Source: an uncultured Clostridia bacterium
Lineage (GTDB): Bacteria; Bacillota; Clostridia; Oscillospirales; Ruminococcaceae
Assembly (NCBI GenBank): GCA_947626165.1
Contig: CANQRG010000008.1
Coordinates: forward strand, 1-64,000
Direction: 5' to 3'
DNA length: 64,000 nt
The notes below the pieces were generated by a model that saw only the letters and a list, made by a program, of their open reading frames with translations, was not told the origin of the DNA and did not search any database. How positions within the stretch are numbered: position 1 is the first letter of the stretch; the number at the start of each line of letters is the position of its first letter. Shown piece by piece: positions 16,442 to 25,462 of this stretch. The translations under genes and the position numbers were made by a program.

Positions 16442-17947
16442 CTACCCATTTATATTTTTATAAATTACCTTTTTGCCTATCAGGATTTTTGCGTTTTTAA
16501 CTTTGCTGCCTTTTAACCGCTTTTTAAGCTGTTTTGCTATCTTTTTGTTTTTAACAACAAACTTCAAACCATTTTTGGTGTTTCTAAAACCATAGACTAA
16601 ACGTACCATTTTCGGTGATTTCTTTTTGTTGTTAATAGTTATTTTTGATAGCTTCTTACAATTGTTAAAAGCTCTTTGATCTATTTTCTCTGCATTATTT
16701 ATTGTAACACTCTTAAGTTTTGCGCAATTGTAAAAAGCACGACACCAAATATCAACTTTGCTTGAAAGTATTTTTACATTTTTTATATTTTTACAATTAT
16801 TAAATGCAGACGAATATATATTTTCAACTTTTTTAGGGATAGTTATACTTTTTAAACTTTTACAATCTCGAAATACAGACATTTCAATTTCTTTAACTTT
16901 TTTAGGAATAGTTACACTCTTGAGATTATAACAAGCCCTAAAAGCACCATTTTCGATTACAGTTAAATTCTTTCCGAATTTTATAGTCTTTAGATTTGAA
17001 CCGCAAAAAGCACGCTCACCTATTTTTTTTACACTGTCAGGAATAACTATTTTAGTAAGTTTTGAATTCTCAAAAGCTTCATATCCTATTTCTTCAAGTC
17101 CGTTAGGCAAAGTAATTTTTGTGATAGAACTCCATCCCCCTCCCAAATACTTCAATGTATCAGGAAGATTTACATTTTTGACGTGGTAAAACTTGTATCC
17201 ACCAAGACTATACAAATTCTCTACTCCATCAGGAATAGTAATATTTGTACTCTCATTAAACGACATATAAACTTCTTTACCATCTTTTGATAATAGCAAA
17301 TCGTTTTTATAACTATAGTATGGATTATTGGGGTCAACAGACAACTTTAGTTTAGTATTACAATAACTAAAGTATCCATATTGATCTGAAAGAGTAAAAT
17401 CATCAAAAACAACTCTCTTGGAACCAAGGTCACTATAGTATATAGTTCTATCAACTATATATTTCTTTTGGTTGTAATCGTAGTCTACAAAACCTTCACT
17501 ATAGTATCTTCCAATAGCTGTGTTCTTTGGGATGTTTACCCTTAAAATTTGTGGGAAATATGCAAATTCCGTTATATTATAAATAGTATCAGGTAATATC
17601 ACTTCTTCTACATTCGTATATTTATTAGGTTTTACAGGATATAGAACCATATCCCCACACAAATCTACATCAGTCACTAAAAATTCCAATCCATCACAGG
17701 TTATCTTTCCAGGTATCTCTACCTTTTGAACATTCGGAATATCAACAACCGTAGCAGAATAAGGTACCTTTACATTTTCACCATACTGCACATTTTCTTT
17801 TAAAATATAAGTAAAACCACCTATTCTCGTTCTAGGCGCGTCAGAATAAGAAGTCGAACCATCATAATATGCAAAAGCATTACCTGCAAATGCACTGACT
17901 GCTATTACAGCTGTGGTTAATAAACAAAATAGCTTTTTTAGTTTCAT
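16442..17947 (-). CDS. Secreted BspA-type leucine-rich repeat protein
   Basis: A 501-aa protein with a signal peptide (MKLKKLFCLL to AFAGNAFAYYDG, cleavage near residue 26). At least seven LRR_5 repeats of about 23 residues lie between residues 250 and 440 (for example ITLPNGLEEIGYEAFENSKL and VTIPKKVKEIEMSVFRDCKS). The last 60 residues are very basic (Lys-rich) and could bind the anionic cell wall. Such proteins are usually surface or secreted adhesins; the ligand here is unknown. AGGAGG precedes the ATG. It lies 27 bases after the gene at 17975 on the same strand, so the two probably form an operon exporting both products. Confidence 0.88.
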   Translation of the reverse strand: MKLKKLFCLLTTAVIAVSAFAGNAFAYYDGSTSYSDAPRTRIGGFTYILKENVQYGENVKVPYSATVVDIPNVQKVEIPGKITCDGLEFLVTDVDLCGDMVLYPVKPNKYTNVEEVILPDTIYNITEFAYFPQILRVNIPKNTAIGRYYSEGFVDYDYNQKKYIVDRTIYYSDLGSKRVVFDDFTLSDQYGYFSYCNTKLKLSVDPNNPYYSYKNDLLLSKDGKEVYMSFNESTNITIPDGVENLYSLGGYKFYHVKNVNLPDTLKYLGGGWSSITKITLPNGLEEIGYEAFENSKLTKIVIPDSVKKIGERAFCGSNLKTIKFGKNLTVIENGAFRACYNLKSVTIPKKVKEIEMSVFRDCKSLKSITIPKKVENIYSSAFNNCKNIKNVKILSSKVDIWCRAFYNCAKLKSVTINNAEKIDQRAFNNCKKLSKITINNKKKSPKMVRLVYGFRNTKNGLKFVVKNKKIAKQLKKRLKGSKVKNAKILIGKKVIYKNING

Positions 17948-17974
17948 AAAAATCTCCTCCTCTAATTATGTAGA

Positions 17975-19033
17975 TTATGTAGAAAATTTTGCCCACTCAC
18001 TTTCTGTCAGTCTGGAAGTGTCTAAACCTGAGTTTTTAACATATTGTTTTAATTTACTCAGTTTTACATCATTACTCCATGGAACAATAAACGCATAATA
18101 ATCAAAATTCTCAGCTGTTCGTGTAATCATATCTGAAACATCTGCTGTAGCATCGTTATAACGATTTGGACGGTAATAAGGACTATCAATACAAGTTTCG
18201 TTTACGTGTTTTTTATCTTTTTCATTTAATAAATAACCACCATCCTTAGGAAGTTTACCTAAAAATCTGTATTCGACAATTCCTTTAGCAACATCAGTCG
18301 CTAAATTTGATGTAAATAAACTCATTGTTAAGTCTTTTGTGTCAGGAAGTATAGTTCTATGAGAATAAACATCTCCTACTAAATGCGCAGCATATCCTAA
18401 TATTCTTGTTTTCATTTTTGCAGATTTAAGAAGAGTATCATTTTGCATTTTAGCACCATTATATTTAACAAGTGTTCCAGATTTTTTAATTAGATCTTGT
18501 AGCTGACTAGTGTTATATCCTTTTGTACCTTTTATTTTTTCCACTGCACTGTTTTTGGCTGCATTAATTTTATTATCCATATCACTAGTACTGGTAGGAT
18601 TGTCCTTCTTGCCTAAGTATATTGCAAAATACCACAAAAATTTGAGATTTATTACATAGTTACCAGGTCCATGTAATCCTGGTACACTAACAACTGTAGG
18701 ATTTGTTGCTTTAAAACAAGTATCAGCCCATTCAGAACAATGCTTCATTATAGTTCTTTTTTCTTCTGAAATAAGAACCACATTTGCATCAATAATATCA
18801 TCATGATCTTCTTTTAGCCACATGGGTGATATCTGGTAGTCGTTTTGATTTTCATTATTAGTATCTTCTGATAGTGTAACCAGTTCATCAAAAAATTTTG
18901 AGGCGAAACTCTGACTTTCCTCGGTCTTCGGGCTTTCAGCATCATCAGCAAAAATTGAAGCTGATGAACTTAGTGTTGCGGTAAATGTCATTGTTGTTGC
19001 AAGTGTTAAACATAAAAATTGTTTAAGTTTCAT
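17975..19033 (-). CDS. Secreted protein, possible zinc-dependent phospholipase C-like
   Basis: A 352-aa exported protein: signal peptide at residues 1-29 (LCLTLATTMTFTATLSSSASIFA). Residues 90-240 carry widely spaced His/Asp residues: MKHCSEWADTCFKATNP, GLHGPGNYVINLKFLWYF, and especially LGYAAHLVGDVYSHRT. The last resembles the HxxxD...H pattern of zinc-dependent phospholipase C and S1/P1 nuclease folds. No canonical N-terminal Trp follows the signal cleavage site, so catalysis is uncertain. AGGACGTG precedes the ATG. It is the first gene of a two-gene unit with the LRR protein. A membrane-active enzyme or a catalytically dead relative are both possible. Confidence 0.6.
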   Translation of the reverse strand: MKLKQFLCLTLATTMTFTATLSSSASIFADDAESPKTEESQSFASKFFDELVTLSEDTNNENQNDYQISPMWLKEDHDDIIDANVVLISEEKRTIMKHCSEWADTCFKATNPTVVSVPGLHGPGNYVINLKFLWYFAIYLGKKDNPTSTSDMDNKINAAKNSAVEKIKGTKGYNTSQLQDLIKKSGTLVKYNGAKMQNDTLLKSAKMKTRILGYAAHLVGDVYSHRTILPDTKDLTMSLFTSNLATDVAKGIVEYRFLGKLPKDGGYLLNEKDKKHVNETCIDSPYYRPNRYNDATADVSDMITRTAENFDYYAFIVPWSNDVKLSKLKQYVKNSGLDTSRLTESEWAKFST

Positions 19034-19360
19034 ATTGTCACGTCCTTGTTGATTAAATTTAAGATTATATAAATCTATAGTTTTATTATATTATGAAAGT
19101 TATAGAAAGTAAAGTAAATTTTATGTAATTTAAGCAACTTTGTAGACTTATACAAAAATAATCGTCTTTCTTTGTGTAATACAACATTAAAACAAACCCA
19201 GATTTATAATATTCAAATTAACATTCACACTAAAGAACAAATTACATATTATATTGTTAGAGGCGGAAAGCTTTAAAATCTTTAAAGCGTGCATAACATA
19301 TCCGCTGACTGCTGTTTTGCAAATTCCGTCCGATACAAAACAAGAAAGAATGGTAAGCGC
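19034..19360. other. Intergenic region with a candidate structured leader for feoA
   Basis: The left part is AT-rich and should hold divergent promoters, including TATAAT at about 19056 on the minus strand. Near feoA, GCGGA (19263-19267) can pair with TCCGC (19301-19305) around a perfect 8-bp hairpin GCTTTAAA-ATC-TTTAAAGC (19270-19288). This could be a cis-regulatory RNA for iron uptake. I do not recognise a known riboswitch class in it. Confidence 0.45.
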
Positions 19361-19600
19361 ATGAATAATGAAACAGTTTATTTATGGGATTTATCGGTTG
19401 GAGAAAAAGCAAAGGTCCAAAACATTGAAACTTCTGATTTTATAAAAAGGAGAATGCTTGATATGGGGCTTATAAAGGGTACATATATTGAGGTTCTTCA
19501 AAAAAGTCCCGCCGGAGATCCCGTTGCATATTTTATAAGAGGAGCAGTAATAGCTCTTAGAGACGAGGACACAAAAAAAATTCTAGTTGAAAAGATATAA
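19361..19600 (+). CDS. feoA: Ferrous iron transport protein A
   Basis: A 79-aa SH3-like cytoplasmic protein that supports FeoB-mediated Fe2+ uptake. Family pattern: LSVGEKAKVQNI, RRMLDMGLIKGTYIEVL, then PVAYFIRGAVIALR. The frame is open back to 19289, but the family starts near ATG 19361, which has GGTAAG seven bases upstream. The longer start would add 24 unrelated residues that overlap the leader structure. It precedes feoB by 88 bases that hold a terminator-like hairpin, so the feoA:feoB ratio may be set there. Confidence 0.93.
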   Translation: MNNETVYLWDLSVGEKAKVQNIETSDFIKRRMLDMGLIKGTYIEVLQKSPAGDPVAYFIRGAVIALRDEDTKKILVEKI

Positions 19601-19623
19601 ACAAATTATTGCATAAAACTAAA

Positions 19624-19655
19624 AAGTGCGTTACCCCTAACGCACTTATATTTTT
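19624..19655 (+). terminator. Terminator-like hairpin between feoA and feoB
   Basis: A 10-bp perfect stem AAGTGCGTTA/TAACGCACTT with loop CCCC is followed by ATATTTTT. It lies 23 bases after feoA and 34 before the feoB start codon. It could be partial termination, attenuation or an mRNA processing site. Confidence 0.7.
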
Positions 19656-19688
19656 ACATAGATTTATTCCACAAAGGAGGAGATTCTG

Positions 19689-21593
19689 TTGCCGCAAAAC
19701 AAAATTCAGGATACGCTCTGTGACAATAAAAACGCCGAAATAAGAACAATCGCACTTGCAGGCAATCCCAATGTAGGGAAATCAACAATCTTCAATGCAC
19801 TTACGGGTCTTAACCAACATACAGGTAACTGGACGGGAAAAACCGTATCAAACGCAGTAGGGAAATATACTTATAAAGATAAGACATACGAGCTTGTTGA
19901 CCTGCCGGGTACATATTCTCTTTTTGCAGGTTCAGCCGAGGAGGAGGTCGCAAGGGATTATATTGAAAGCGGCGAACCTGACGCAGTTATTATAGTATGC
20001 GACGCAACCTGTCTGGAGAGGAACTTAAACCTTACTTTGCAGATCATCAACATTTCAAGCCGTGTGATATTATGTGTAAACCTTATGGACGAGGCTGAGA
20101 AAAAAGGTATAACAATTGATTGCGACGAGCTTTCCTTACAACTTGGCTGTGAAGTGGTAAGCGTAGTTGCCAGAAGTGAAAAGGGACTCGATGAGCTTAA
20201 AGCAAAGGTAGAAGACGTTTGCAGCTCCCCTCCTCAGAAATTCTTGAAAAGGATAGATTTCAGTGACTGTAAAACTGAGGAGGAACGCACAGAAAAGTAC
20301 GTTTCCGCAAGCGAAGAAATAGCAAAAAAGTGCGTTATATTTAACAAAAAGCATTACGACAAGCGCGACAGGATACTCGACAAAATATTCACCTCACGGC
20401 TCACCGGAATACCTATAATGCTTCTGCTTTTAGGCGGTATCTTCTGGCTGACAATAGTAGGTGCAAACTATCCGTCGGAGATGTTATCAAAGTTTTTTAA
20501 CTTTCTGCAAACATATATTTCCTCGTTTTTTGACTACATAAATGCACCACTATGGCTAAGCGGTATCCTGATTGACGGAGTATATAAGACCGTCACTTGG
20601 GTGGTTTCGGTAATGCTGCCGCCTATGGCGATTTTCTTTCCTCTTTTCACACTGCTTGAGGATTTCGGCTATCTGCCGAGAGTAGCGTTTAACTTAGACA
20701 AATTCTTTAGAAAATCAGGCGCCGACGGCAAAGCCGCGCTCACAATGTGTATGGGCTTTGGCTGCAACGCCTGTGGAGTTATCGGATGCCGAATAATATC
20801 ATCTCCCAGAGAGCGCATTATTGCAATGCTTACAAACTCTTTTGTTCCCTGCAACGGGCGTTTCCCAACGCTTATTGCAATTATAACTATGTTTTTGATA
20901 GGCGGAGTAAGCTCGTCATTGGGAAATTCTCTATTATGCGCATTAGTTCTGTTGTTTGTAATAGTTCTCGGAGTTATTATTACGCTCACAGCCTCAAGAT
21001 TTCTTTCAAAAACAATATTGAAGGGAGAATCGACCTGCTTTGCTCTTGAACTGCCCCCTTACCGCAGACCGCAAATAGGTAAGGTTATAATTCGGTCAAT
21101 TTTAGACAGAACACTTTTCGTCTTAGGGCGTGCTGTAACAGTCGCCGTTCCGGCAGGAGCTATCATATGGATTTTTGCTAATGTTCATATTGGTAACAAC
21201 ACATTGATAAATGCAGTTTCCGGCTTTCTCGACCCGTTTGCGTCATTAATAGGTTTAGACGGTATTATACTGCTTGCTTTTATTCTGGGATTTCCCGCTA
21301 ATGAAATAGTCTTTCCTATTATACTTATGGCATATCTTTCGCAAGGTTCGCTTATTGAGTACGAAAGCCTTTCTCAGCTGCACGATCTTCTGCTCGCAAA
21401 CGGCTGGACCGTTACCACCGCAATATGCACAATGCTCTTTTCGCTCTGCCACTTTCCCTGTTCTACGACTATGATCTCTATTTATAAGGAGACTAAAAGC
21501 AAAAAGTATACGGTGATAGCGTTTTTACTTCCTCTTTGCATTGGAATACTGATTTGCTTTATTGTGAAAAATTTATTATCACTTGTGCTATAA
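19689..21593 (+). CDS. feoB: Ferrous iron transport protein B
   Basis: GTP-driven Fe2+ importer of the inner membrane. The 634-aa protein has a soluble N-terminal G domain with GNPNVGKST (residues 25-33), DLPGTYSL (G3), NLMDEAEKKG (G4), then a helical linker and two Gate-type membrane halves with MCMGFGCNACGV and LCHFPCSTTM. The length is at the short end because no long C-terminal cytoplasmic tail is present. The start is TTG 19689, set by AAGGAGG about nine bases upstream. The Cys-rich stretches in the gate helices are usual in Clostridia. Confidence 0.95.
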   Translation: MPQNKIQDTLCDNKNAEIRTIALAGNPNVGKSTIFNALTGLNQHTGNWTGKTVSNAVGKYTYKDKTYELVDLPGTYSLFAGSAEEEVARDYIESGEPDAVIIVCDATCLERNLNLTLQIINISSRVILCVNLMDEAEKKGITIDCDELSLQLGCEVVSVVARSEKGLDELKAKVEDVCSSPPQKFLKRIDFSDCKTEEERTEKYVSASEEIAKKCVIFNKKHYDKRDRILDKIFTSRLTGIPIMLLLLGGIFWLTIVGANYPSEMLSKFFNFLQTYISSFFDYINAPLWLSGILIDGVYKTVTWVVSVMLPPMAIFFPLFTLLEDFGYLPRVAFNLDKFFRKSGADGKAALTMCMGFGCNACGVIGCRIISSPRERIIAMLTNSFVPCNGRFPTLIAIITMFLIGGVSSSLGNSLLCALVLLFVIVLGVIITLTASRFLSKTILKGESTCFALELPPYRRPQIGKVIIRSILDRTLFVLGRAVTVAVPAGAIIWIFANVHIGNNTLINAVSGFLDPFASLIGLDGIILLAFILGFPANEIVFPIILMAYLSQGSLIEYESLSQLHDLLLANGWTVTTAICTMLFSLCHFPCSTTMISIYKETKSKKYTVIAFLLPLCIGILICFIVKNLLSLVL

Positions 21594-21630
21594 GTAAAAT
21601 TTTCTGCATAAAATGTATTTGGTGATAAAT

Positions 21631-22146
21631 ATGAAAAAAATCCAAAGGTTTGAAACAGCTTCATTTTTCTTTGCGTCAGTTGTAGGAACGCTTATGCATT
21701 TTGTCTATGAATGGACAAACGAAAGTCCGATAACAGCTCTTATAGCTCCGGTAAACGAAAGCGTTTTTGAGCATCTAAAGCTAACCTTTTTCCCACTTTT
21801 GGCTTTTGCTGTTTTTGAATACTTTTTCATTGGCAAAATGCATAAGGGTTTTTTCTGCATCAAAGCTAAATCAATACTGCTAGGAATGCTAAGCGTTTTA
21901 GTTCTTTATTATACCTACACAGGTATTATCGGGCAAAACTATATGATACCGGACGTTTTGATTTTCTATATCAGCGTTTTAATATCTACTCTTTATTTTG
22001 TAAAAAACTACAAGCCGAACAAAAGCAATAACATACTAGGTATTATAATTTTTATTTTAGTCTGGATAATATTTATAGTATTCACTTTCTCGACTCCACA
22101 TATCAACTTGTTCTTAGACCCAAGAGGATTTTACGGAATTAGATAA
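21631..22146 (+). CDS. DUF6512-like membrane protein
   Basis: A 171-aa protein with five or so hydrophobic helices (residues 8-28, 45-66, 76-97, 103-122, 135-155) and an early loop with VYEWTNESP and APVNESVFEHLKL. The APVNESVWEHLKL-type loop is the pattern I associate with DUF6512. Function unknown. GGTGAT precedes ATG 21631. It follows feoB by 37 bases with no terminator between, so it may be co-transcribed with the iron transporter, but a direct role in iron uptake is only a guess. Confidence 0.7.
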   Translation: MKKIQRFETASFFFASVVGTLMHFVYEWTNESPITALIAPVNESVFEHLKLTFFPLLAFAVFEYFFIGKMHKGFFCIKAKSILLGMLSVLVLYYTYTGIIGQNYMIPDVLIFYISVLISTLYFVKNYKPNKSNNILGIIIFILVWIIFIVFTFSTPHINLFLDPRGFYGIR

Positions 22147-22150
22147 ACAA

Positions 22151-22206
22151 AAATCGGAGATAATTCACCTGTACTTATGCTGTGCAAGGAACGTCTCCGA
22201 TTTTTT
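22151..22206. terminator. Bidirectional terminator
   Basis: AAATCGGAGA (22151-22160) pairs with TCTCCGATTT (22194-22203), with a 33-base loop and T runs on both strands. It separates the convergent DUF6512-like gene and the M23 peptidase gene. The loop is unusually long for a terminator. Confidence 0.7.
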
Positions 22207-22208
22207 AA

Positions 22209-24056
22209 TTAATGCTTTACATATTTAAGCGGATCAAGTCTTTTCTTTATTTTAGCATAAGGGTTATCCTGAACCCTGAACTCAAAGTGAAGATGAGGAC
22301 CTGTTGAATAGCCGGTAGAGCCAACAGTTCCGAGCTTCTGACCAGATGATATGTACTGTCCTACCTTGACCTTAACGCTTGTCATATGACCATAGATAAC
22401 ACGCAAAGTAATCTTTTTTCCGTCTATCTTAAACGTACTTCTAACAACAACATAATTTCCGAAACCGCCTCCGCAGCCGCAGGACTTTGTTTTACCGTAG
22501 TTATGCTTACAGCCCTTATTTATCGAATCTACTATTCCGCCTCTGGAAGCTATGATTTTTGCACCCTTTATGCTTTTTCCGTTTGAAGCGATATCCGTTC
22601 CCGAATGGCTTCCCGAGGCATACATACTCGACTTATTGTTATACGTTTGAGATATATAATAATACCCGGGCACAGGCCATCTGAACGACAATGTCAGAAC
22701 AGATTTCTTAGCTGAAATTTTCCCATTTAACGTTTTGCCGTTAAGTTCTTTATACGCTTTCACCTTATATTTATATGTAGTAGACTTTTTCAACTTTTTA
22801 TTTGTGTATGTAAATTTGGTATTCCCCTTGATTTTTGCGATCTTTACATACTTTTTGGTCTTTTTGTTGTATCTGTAAATTATGTAACCGCTGGCGCCTT
22901 CGATTTTTTTCCACCTTATTTGTACAGAGTGATTTTTACCCAAAAGCTGAACAATTTTTGAATCAGCAGGAACAGTCATTGCAGCCAGCACATCGCTAGA
23001 TAAAAATGAAATATAATCCGCTCCGTCTACTATACAGTAAGTAGCTATCTTGAAGTTATATGCATTTCCAGCTTTAAGACCTTTAATAGTACAAGATAAA
23101 GTGTTCGGATCACTTATGGTTTTGATCAACGCATAATCCTTTAACAAGGAATCATAAACAAAAATTTTATAACCTGTTATACCGCTTGCCTTTGTCCAAT
23201 GCAGTTTTAATGATGTCTTTTTAGAACTTCCGTATGATGTAAGGCTGTTAGCTTTAGGTACTATCTTAAATTCAATAACTCTGATTCCCGTTACGTTTTC
23301 TATTCCTGTAATAGTTATCGTCGCTGTACCTACATCTATGTTGTTTGAATAGCTTAGTGTATAATCCTTTCCCAATACAAGCTTGTAATCATCTATTATA
23401 GCTAATATATCGGGCGTAACAGCACTTCCTGTATATGTTACATTTTCAACTGAAATAGTTACGTCAGAATTTATGTTAGCCGCATCTATTATAAATTCAA
23501 GAGTTTTCTCTCCTGTGAAATTTCCAATTCCTTTGACTGTCACCGCAGCTGTACCGACATTGATGTTATTAGTATAAGTTAAAGTATAGTCTATGTCCTT
23601 AACTAATTTATAATCTTCATACTCAGCGTTAACATCAGGGGTAATTTCTACACCTTTATATGTATGATTCGGTATTTCAAGTATTTCAACATCATTTATA
23701 TTTATTGGATGTTTAACATTTACCTCACAATAAACCGGCTCTGCCGTTTCGTCCTGCGCAGACACGCAAATCCTCGTACTTCCAAATGCTACTGCCGTTA
23801 TCAGTCCGTTTTCGTCAACTGTGCAAATGCCTTCGTCTTCGCTTTTATAAATCAAAGTTCCTCCAGACGAAATTTTTGCCTCTATCTGAGCAGTTTGCCC
23901 GATAGTCAAATTAAAAACACTCTTTGAGACTTCAATCTCGTTCCCCAATGCATAAGATGTTATTGCAACAGGAATAATCACACAAATCAAAGCTATAAAC
24001 AAAGTCGTTAATGCTGTTTTTATAATCTTATTGTCTAAATTTTTATGGATATTCAT
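22209..24056 (-). CDS. Exported M23 metallopeptidase with Ig-like and Fn3 domains
   Basis: A 615-aa cell-wall hydrolase candidate. Residues 1-38 form a signal anchor. Residues 38-113 are a BIG2-type Ig-like domain (VDENGLITAVAFGSTRI). Residues 115-275 hold two repeats of about 80 residues, each with a DYTLTYTNNINVGTA/DYTLSYSNNIDVGTA motif. Two Fn3 domains follow (about 280-365 and 368-455). The C-terminal peptidase M23 domain has the zinc residues in HSGTD, YGHMT and HLHFE. An insertion with CKHNYGKTKSCGCGGG sits in the catalytic domain, an extra Cys cluster unusual in M23. It probably cuts peptidoglycan cross-links. The start ATG follows AGGGGAG. Confidence 0.88.
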   Translation of the reverse strand: MNIHKNLDNKIIKTALTTLFIALICVIIPVAITSYALGNEIEVSKSVFNLTIGQTAQIEAKISSGGTLIYKSEDEGICTVDENGLITAVAFGSTRICVSAQDETAEPVYCEVNVKHPININDVEILEIPNHTYKGVEITPDVNAEYEDYKLVKDIDYTLTYTNNINVGTAAVTVKGIGNFTGEKTLEFIIDAANINSDVTISVENVTYTGSAVTPDILAIIDDYKLVLGKDYTLSYSNNIDVGTATITITGIENVTGIRVIEFKIVPKANSLTSYGSSKKTSLKLHWTKASGITGYKIFVYDSLLKDYALIKTISDPNTLSCTIKGLKAGNAYNFKIATYCIVDGADYISFLSSDVLAAMTVPADSKIVQLLGKNHSVQIRWKKIEGASGYIIYRYNKKTKKYVKIAKIKGNTKFTYTNKKLKKSTTYKYKVKAYKELNGKTLNGKISAKKSVLTLSFRWPVPGYYYISQTYNNKSSMYASGSHSGTDIASNGKSIKGAKIIASRGGIVDSINKGCKHNYGKTKSCGCGGGFGNYVVVRSTFKIDGKKITLRVIYGHMTSVKVKVGQYISSGQKLGTVGSTGYSTGPHLHFEFRVQDNPYAKIKKRLDPLKYVKH

Positions 24057-24133
24057 TTTTATTCTCCCCTTTTAACATTCATTCTTTTTACTAGTCATAC
24101 TTAATTTATACATCATATTTTATCAATTAAATG

Positions 24134-25309
24134 CTACTTCAAAGCTCCGTACACTATCTGTCTCAATTTTCTTGTTGTCTCATTACAGCCTGCTCCGCAG
24201 CGCTGGATAAAGTATAAAAATATCATATTATCCTTTGGCGAGATCGTTACATAATCGCCTGTCCAGCCGTCCCAGCCGAACTCTCCCAAACTTGCGTTTG
24301 TAGCGGCGGCAGCCTTATCGGTTAGAATTCTCAGATAATTACCGTAACCATATCCCTTTGTTGCGCCGTAGTAAAGTGCAGGCATCTGATAATCGGTCAT
24401 CTGGTTTGTAGTCATATACTCGACCGTCTTTCTGCCCAGAATTCTCTTACCGTTATACTCGCCCTTATTAAGCAGCATACTTGCAAACTTCATATAATCG
24501 TCAAGGGTCGAAACAAGCCCTGCTCCTCCCGATTCAAATGCAGGAGGCTTTTTATAGTCGGTAAGGAGCAAATGATAATCGTTGAAAACCACAGGTTTCT
24601 TTTCAACTTCATCGTAATAATAGATCTGAGCCAGCCTGTCATATTTTTCACTGGGTATATAAAATCCCGTGTCGACCATTCCAAGCGGTTCAAAAATTTC
24701 TTTCTTCAAAAATTCAGAGAACCTCATACCGCTTACCTTTTCTACAACCGCTCCCATAACGTCTGAACACGTTCCGTATGTCCAGCTCTCTCCGGGGTGG
24801 AACATCAAAGGCTTTTGCGCTAAAAGCTCGGCGATTTGCAAGGTGGTGAACTCCTCGCCGTTTTCCATACGCATTTTCAAATCATCATAAAGCTTCTGCA
24901 TCTCAGCGCAAGATTCGCACCAGTCTCCTCCGTAGACCATTCCTGCTGTCATATTCAAAAGATTATGAAGCGTAATATCGCTGTTAGCCGGAATGTATTT
25001 GCCGTCTTTTATAACTTTCATATTTTCATAACCGCTTATGTAGTTCTTAACAGGGTTTTCAAGGTCAATTAAACCTCTCTCAAACAAAATCATTGCTGCA
25101 ACGGAAGTTATCGGCTTGGTAAGAGAAAAAAGTCTGAAAATCGTATCACTGCTCATTCTCTTGCCTTTTTCTATGTCTGCATAACCGTATTCCTTTCTGA
25201 ATACGACCTCGCCGTCTTTTAAAACTGCCGTACTCGCTCCCGATATCTTACCGTCTGCAATTTCTTTATTGATAACATCAGACAAATATCTTAGCTTGTC
25301 TATGTGCAT
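24134..25309 (-). CDS. Beta-lactamase-fold serine hydrolase (class C/EstB-like)
   Basis: A 391-aa cytoplasmic serine hydrolase of the beta-lactamase/penicillin-binding fold. The nucleophile motif SLTK is at residues 62-65 (FRLFSLTKPITSVA). The Tyr motif is probably YGTCSDVMG near residue 197, and the third motif lies around the C-terminal WDGWTGDY. No signal peptide is visible, which favours an esterase or peptidase over an antibiotic-resistance enzyme. The substrate is unknown. GGTGAT precedes the ATG. The gene stands alone between the M23 peptidase and copA. Confidence 0.82.
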   Translation of the reverse strand: MHIDKLRYLSDVINKEIADGKISGASTAVLKDGEVVFRKEYGYADIEKGKRMSSDTIFRLFSLTKPITSVAAMILFERGLIDLENPVKNYISGYENMKVIKDGKYIPANSDITLHNLLNMTAGMVYGGDWCESCAEMQKLYDDLKMRMENGEEFTTLQIAELLAQKPLMFHPGESWTYGTCSDVMGAVVEKVSGMRFSEFLKKEIFEPLGMVDTGFYIPSEKYDRLAQIYYYDEVEKKPVVFNDYHLLLTDYKKPPAFESGGAGLVSTLDDYMKFASMLLNKGEYNGKRILGRKTVEYMTTNQMTDYQMPALYYGATKGYGYGNYLRILTDKAAAATNASLGEFGWDGWTGDYVTISPKDNMIFLYFIQRCGAGCNETTRKLRQIVYGALK

Positions 25310-25462
25310 TTAATCACCGCCATATATTTTTATTCTAAGCAAAAATACTGCAAAACAATGTATTAAATATAAGTATATCACAGTTGATATTCCTTTTCAA
25401 GCAAAAAAGAACCCCTGAAAATCGCTTTGCAGGAGTCCTTTAAGAGATTATTTTGTTTTCAC

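Noticed and set aside
17975-19033. Firm call as alpha-toxin-like phospholipase C
   Set aside because: Only the GYAAHLVGDVYSHRT-type segment fits; the N-terminal Trp and the full set of zinc ligands cannot be assigned by eye.
19263-19361. NiCo (czcD) or other named metal riboswitch upstream of feoA
   Set aside because: The conserved purine-rich junction sequences I would expect are not there; kept only as an unnamed candidate structure.
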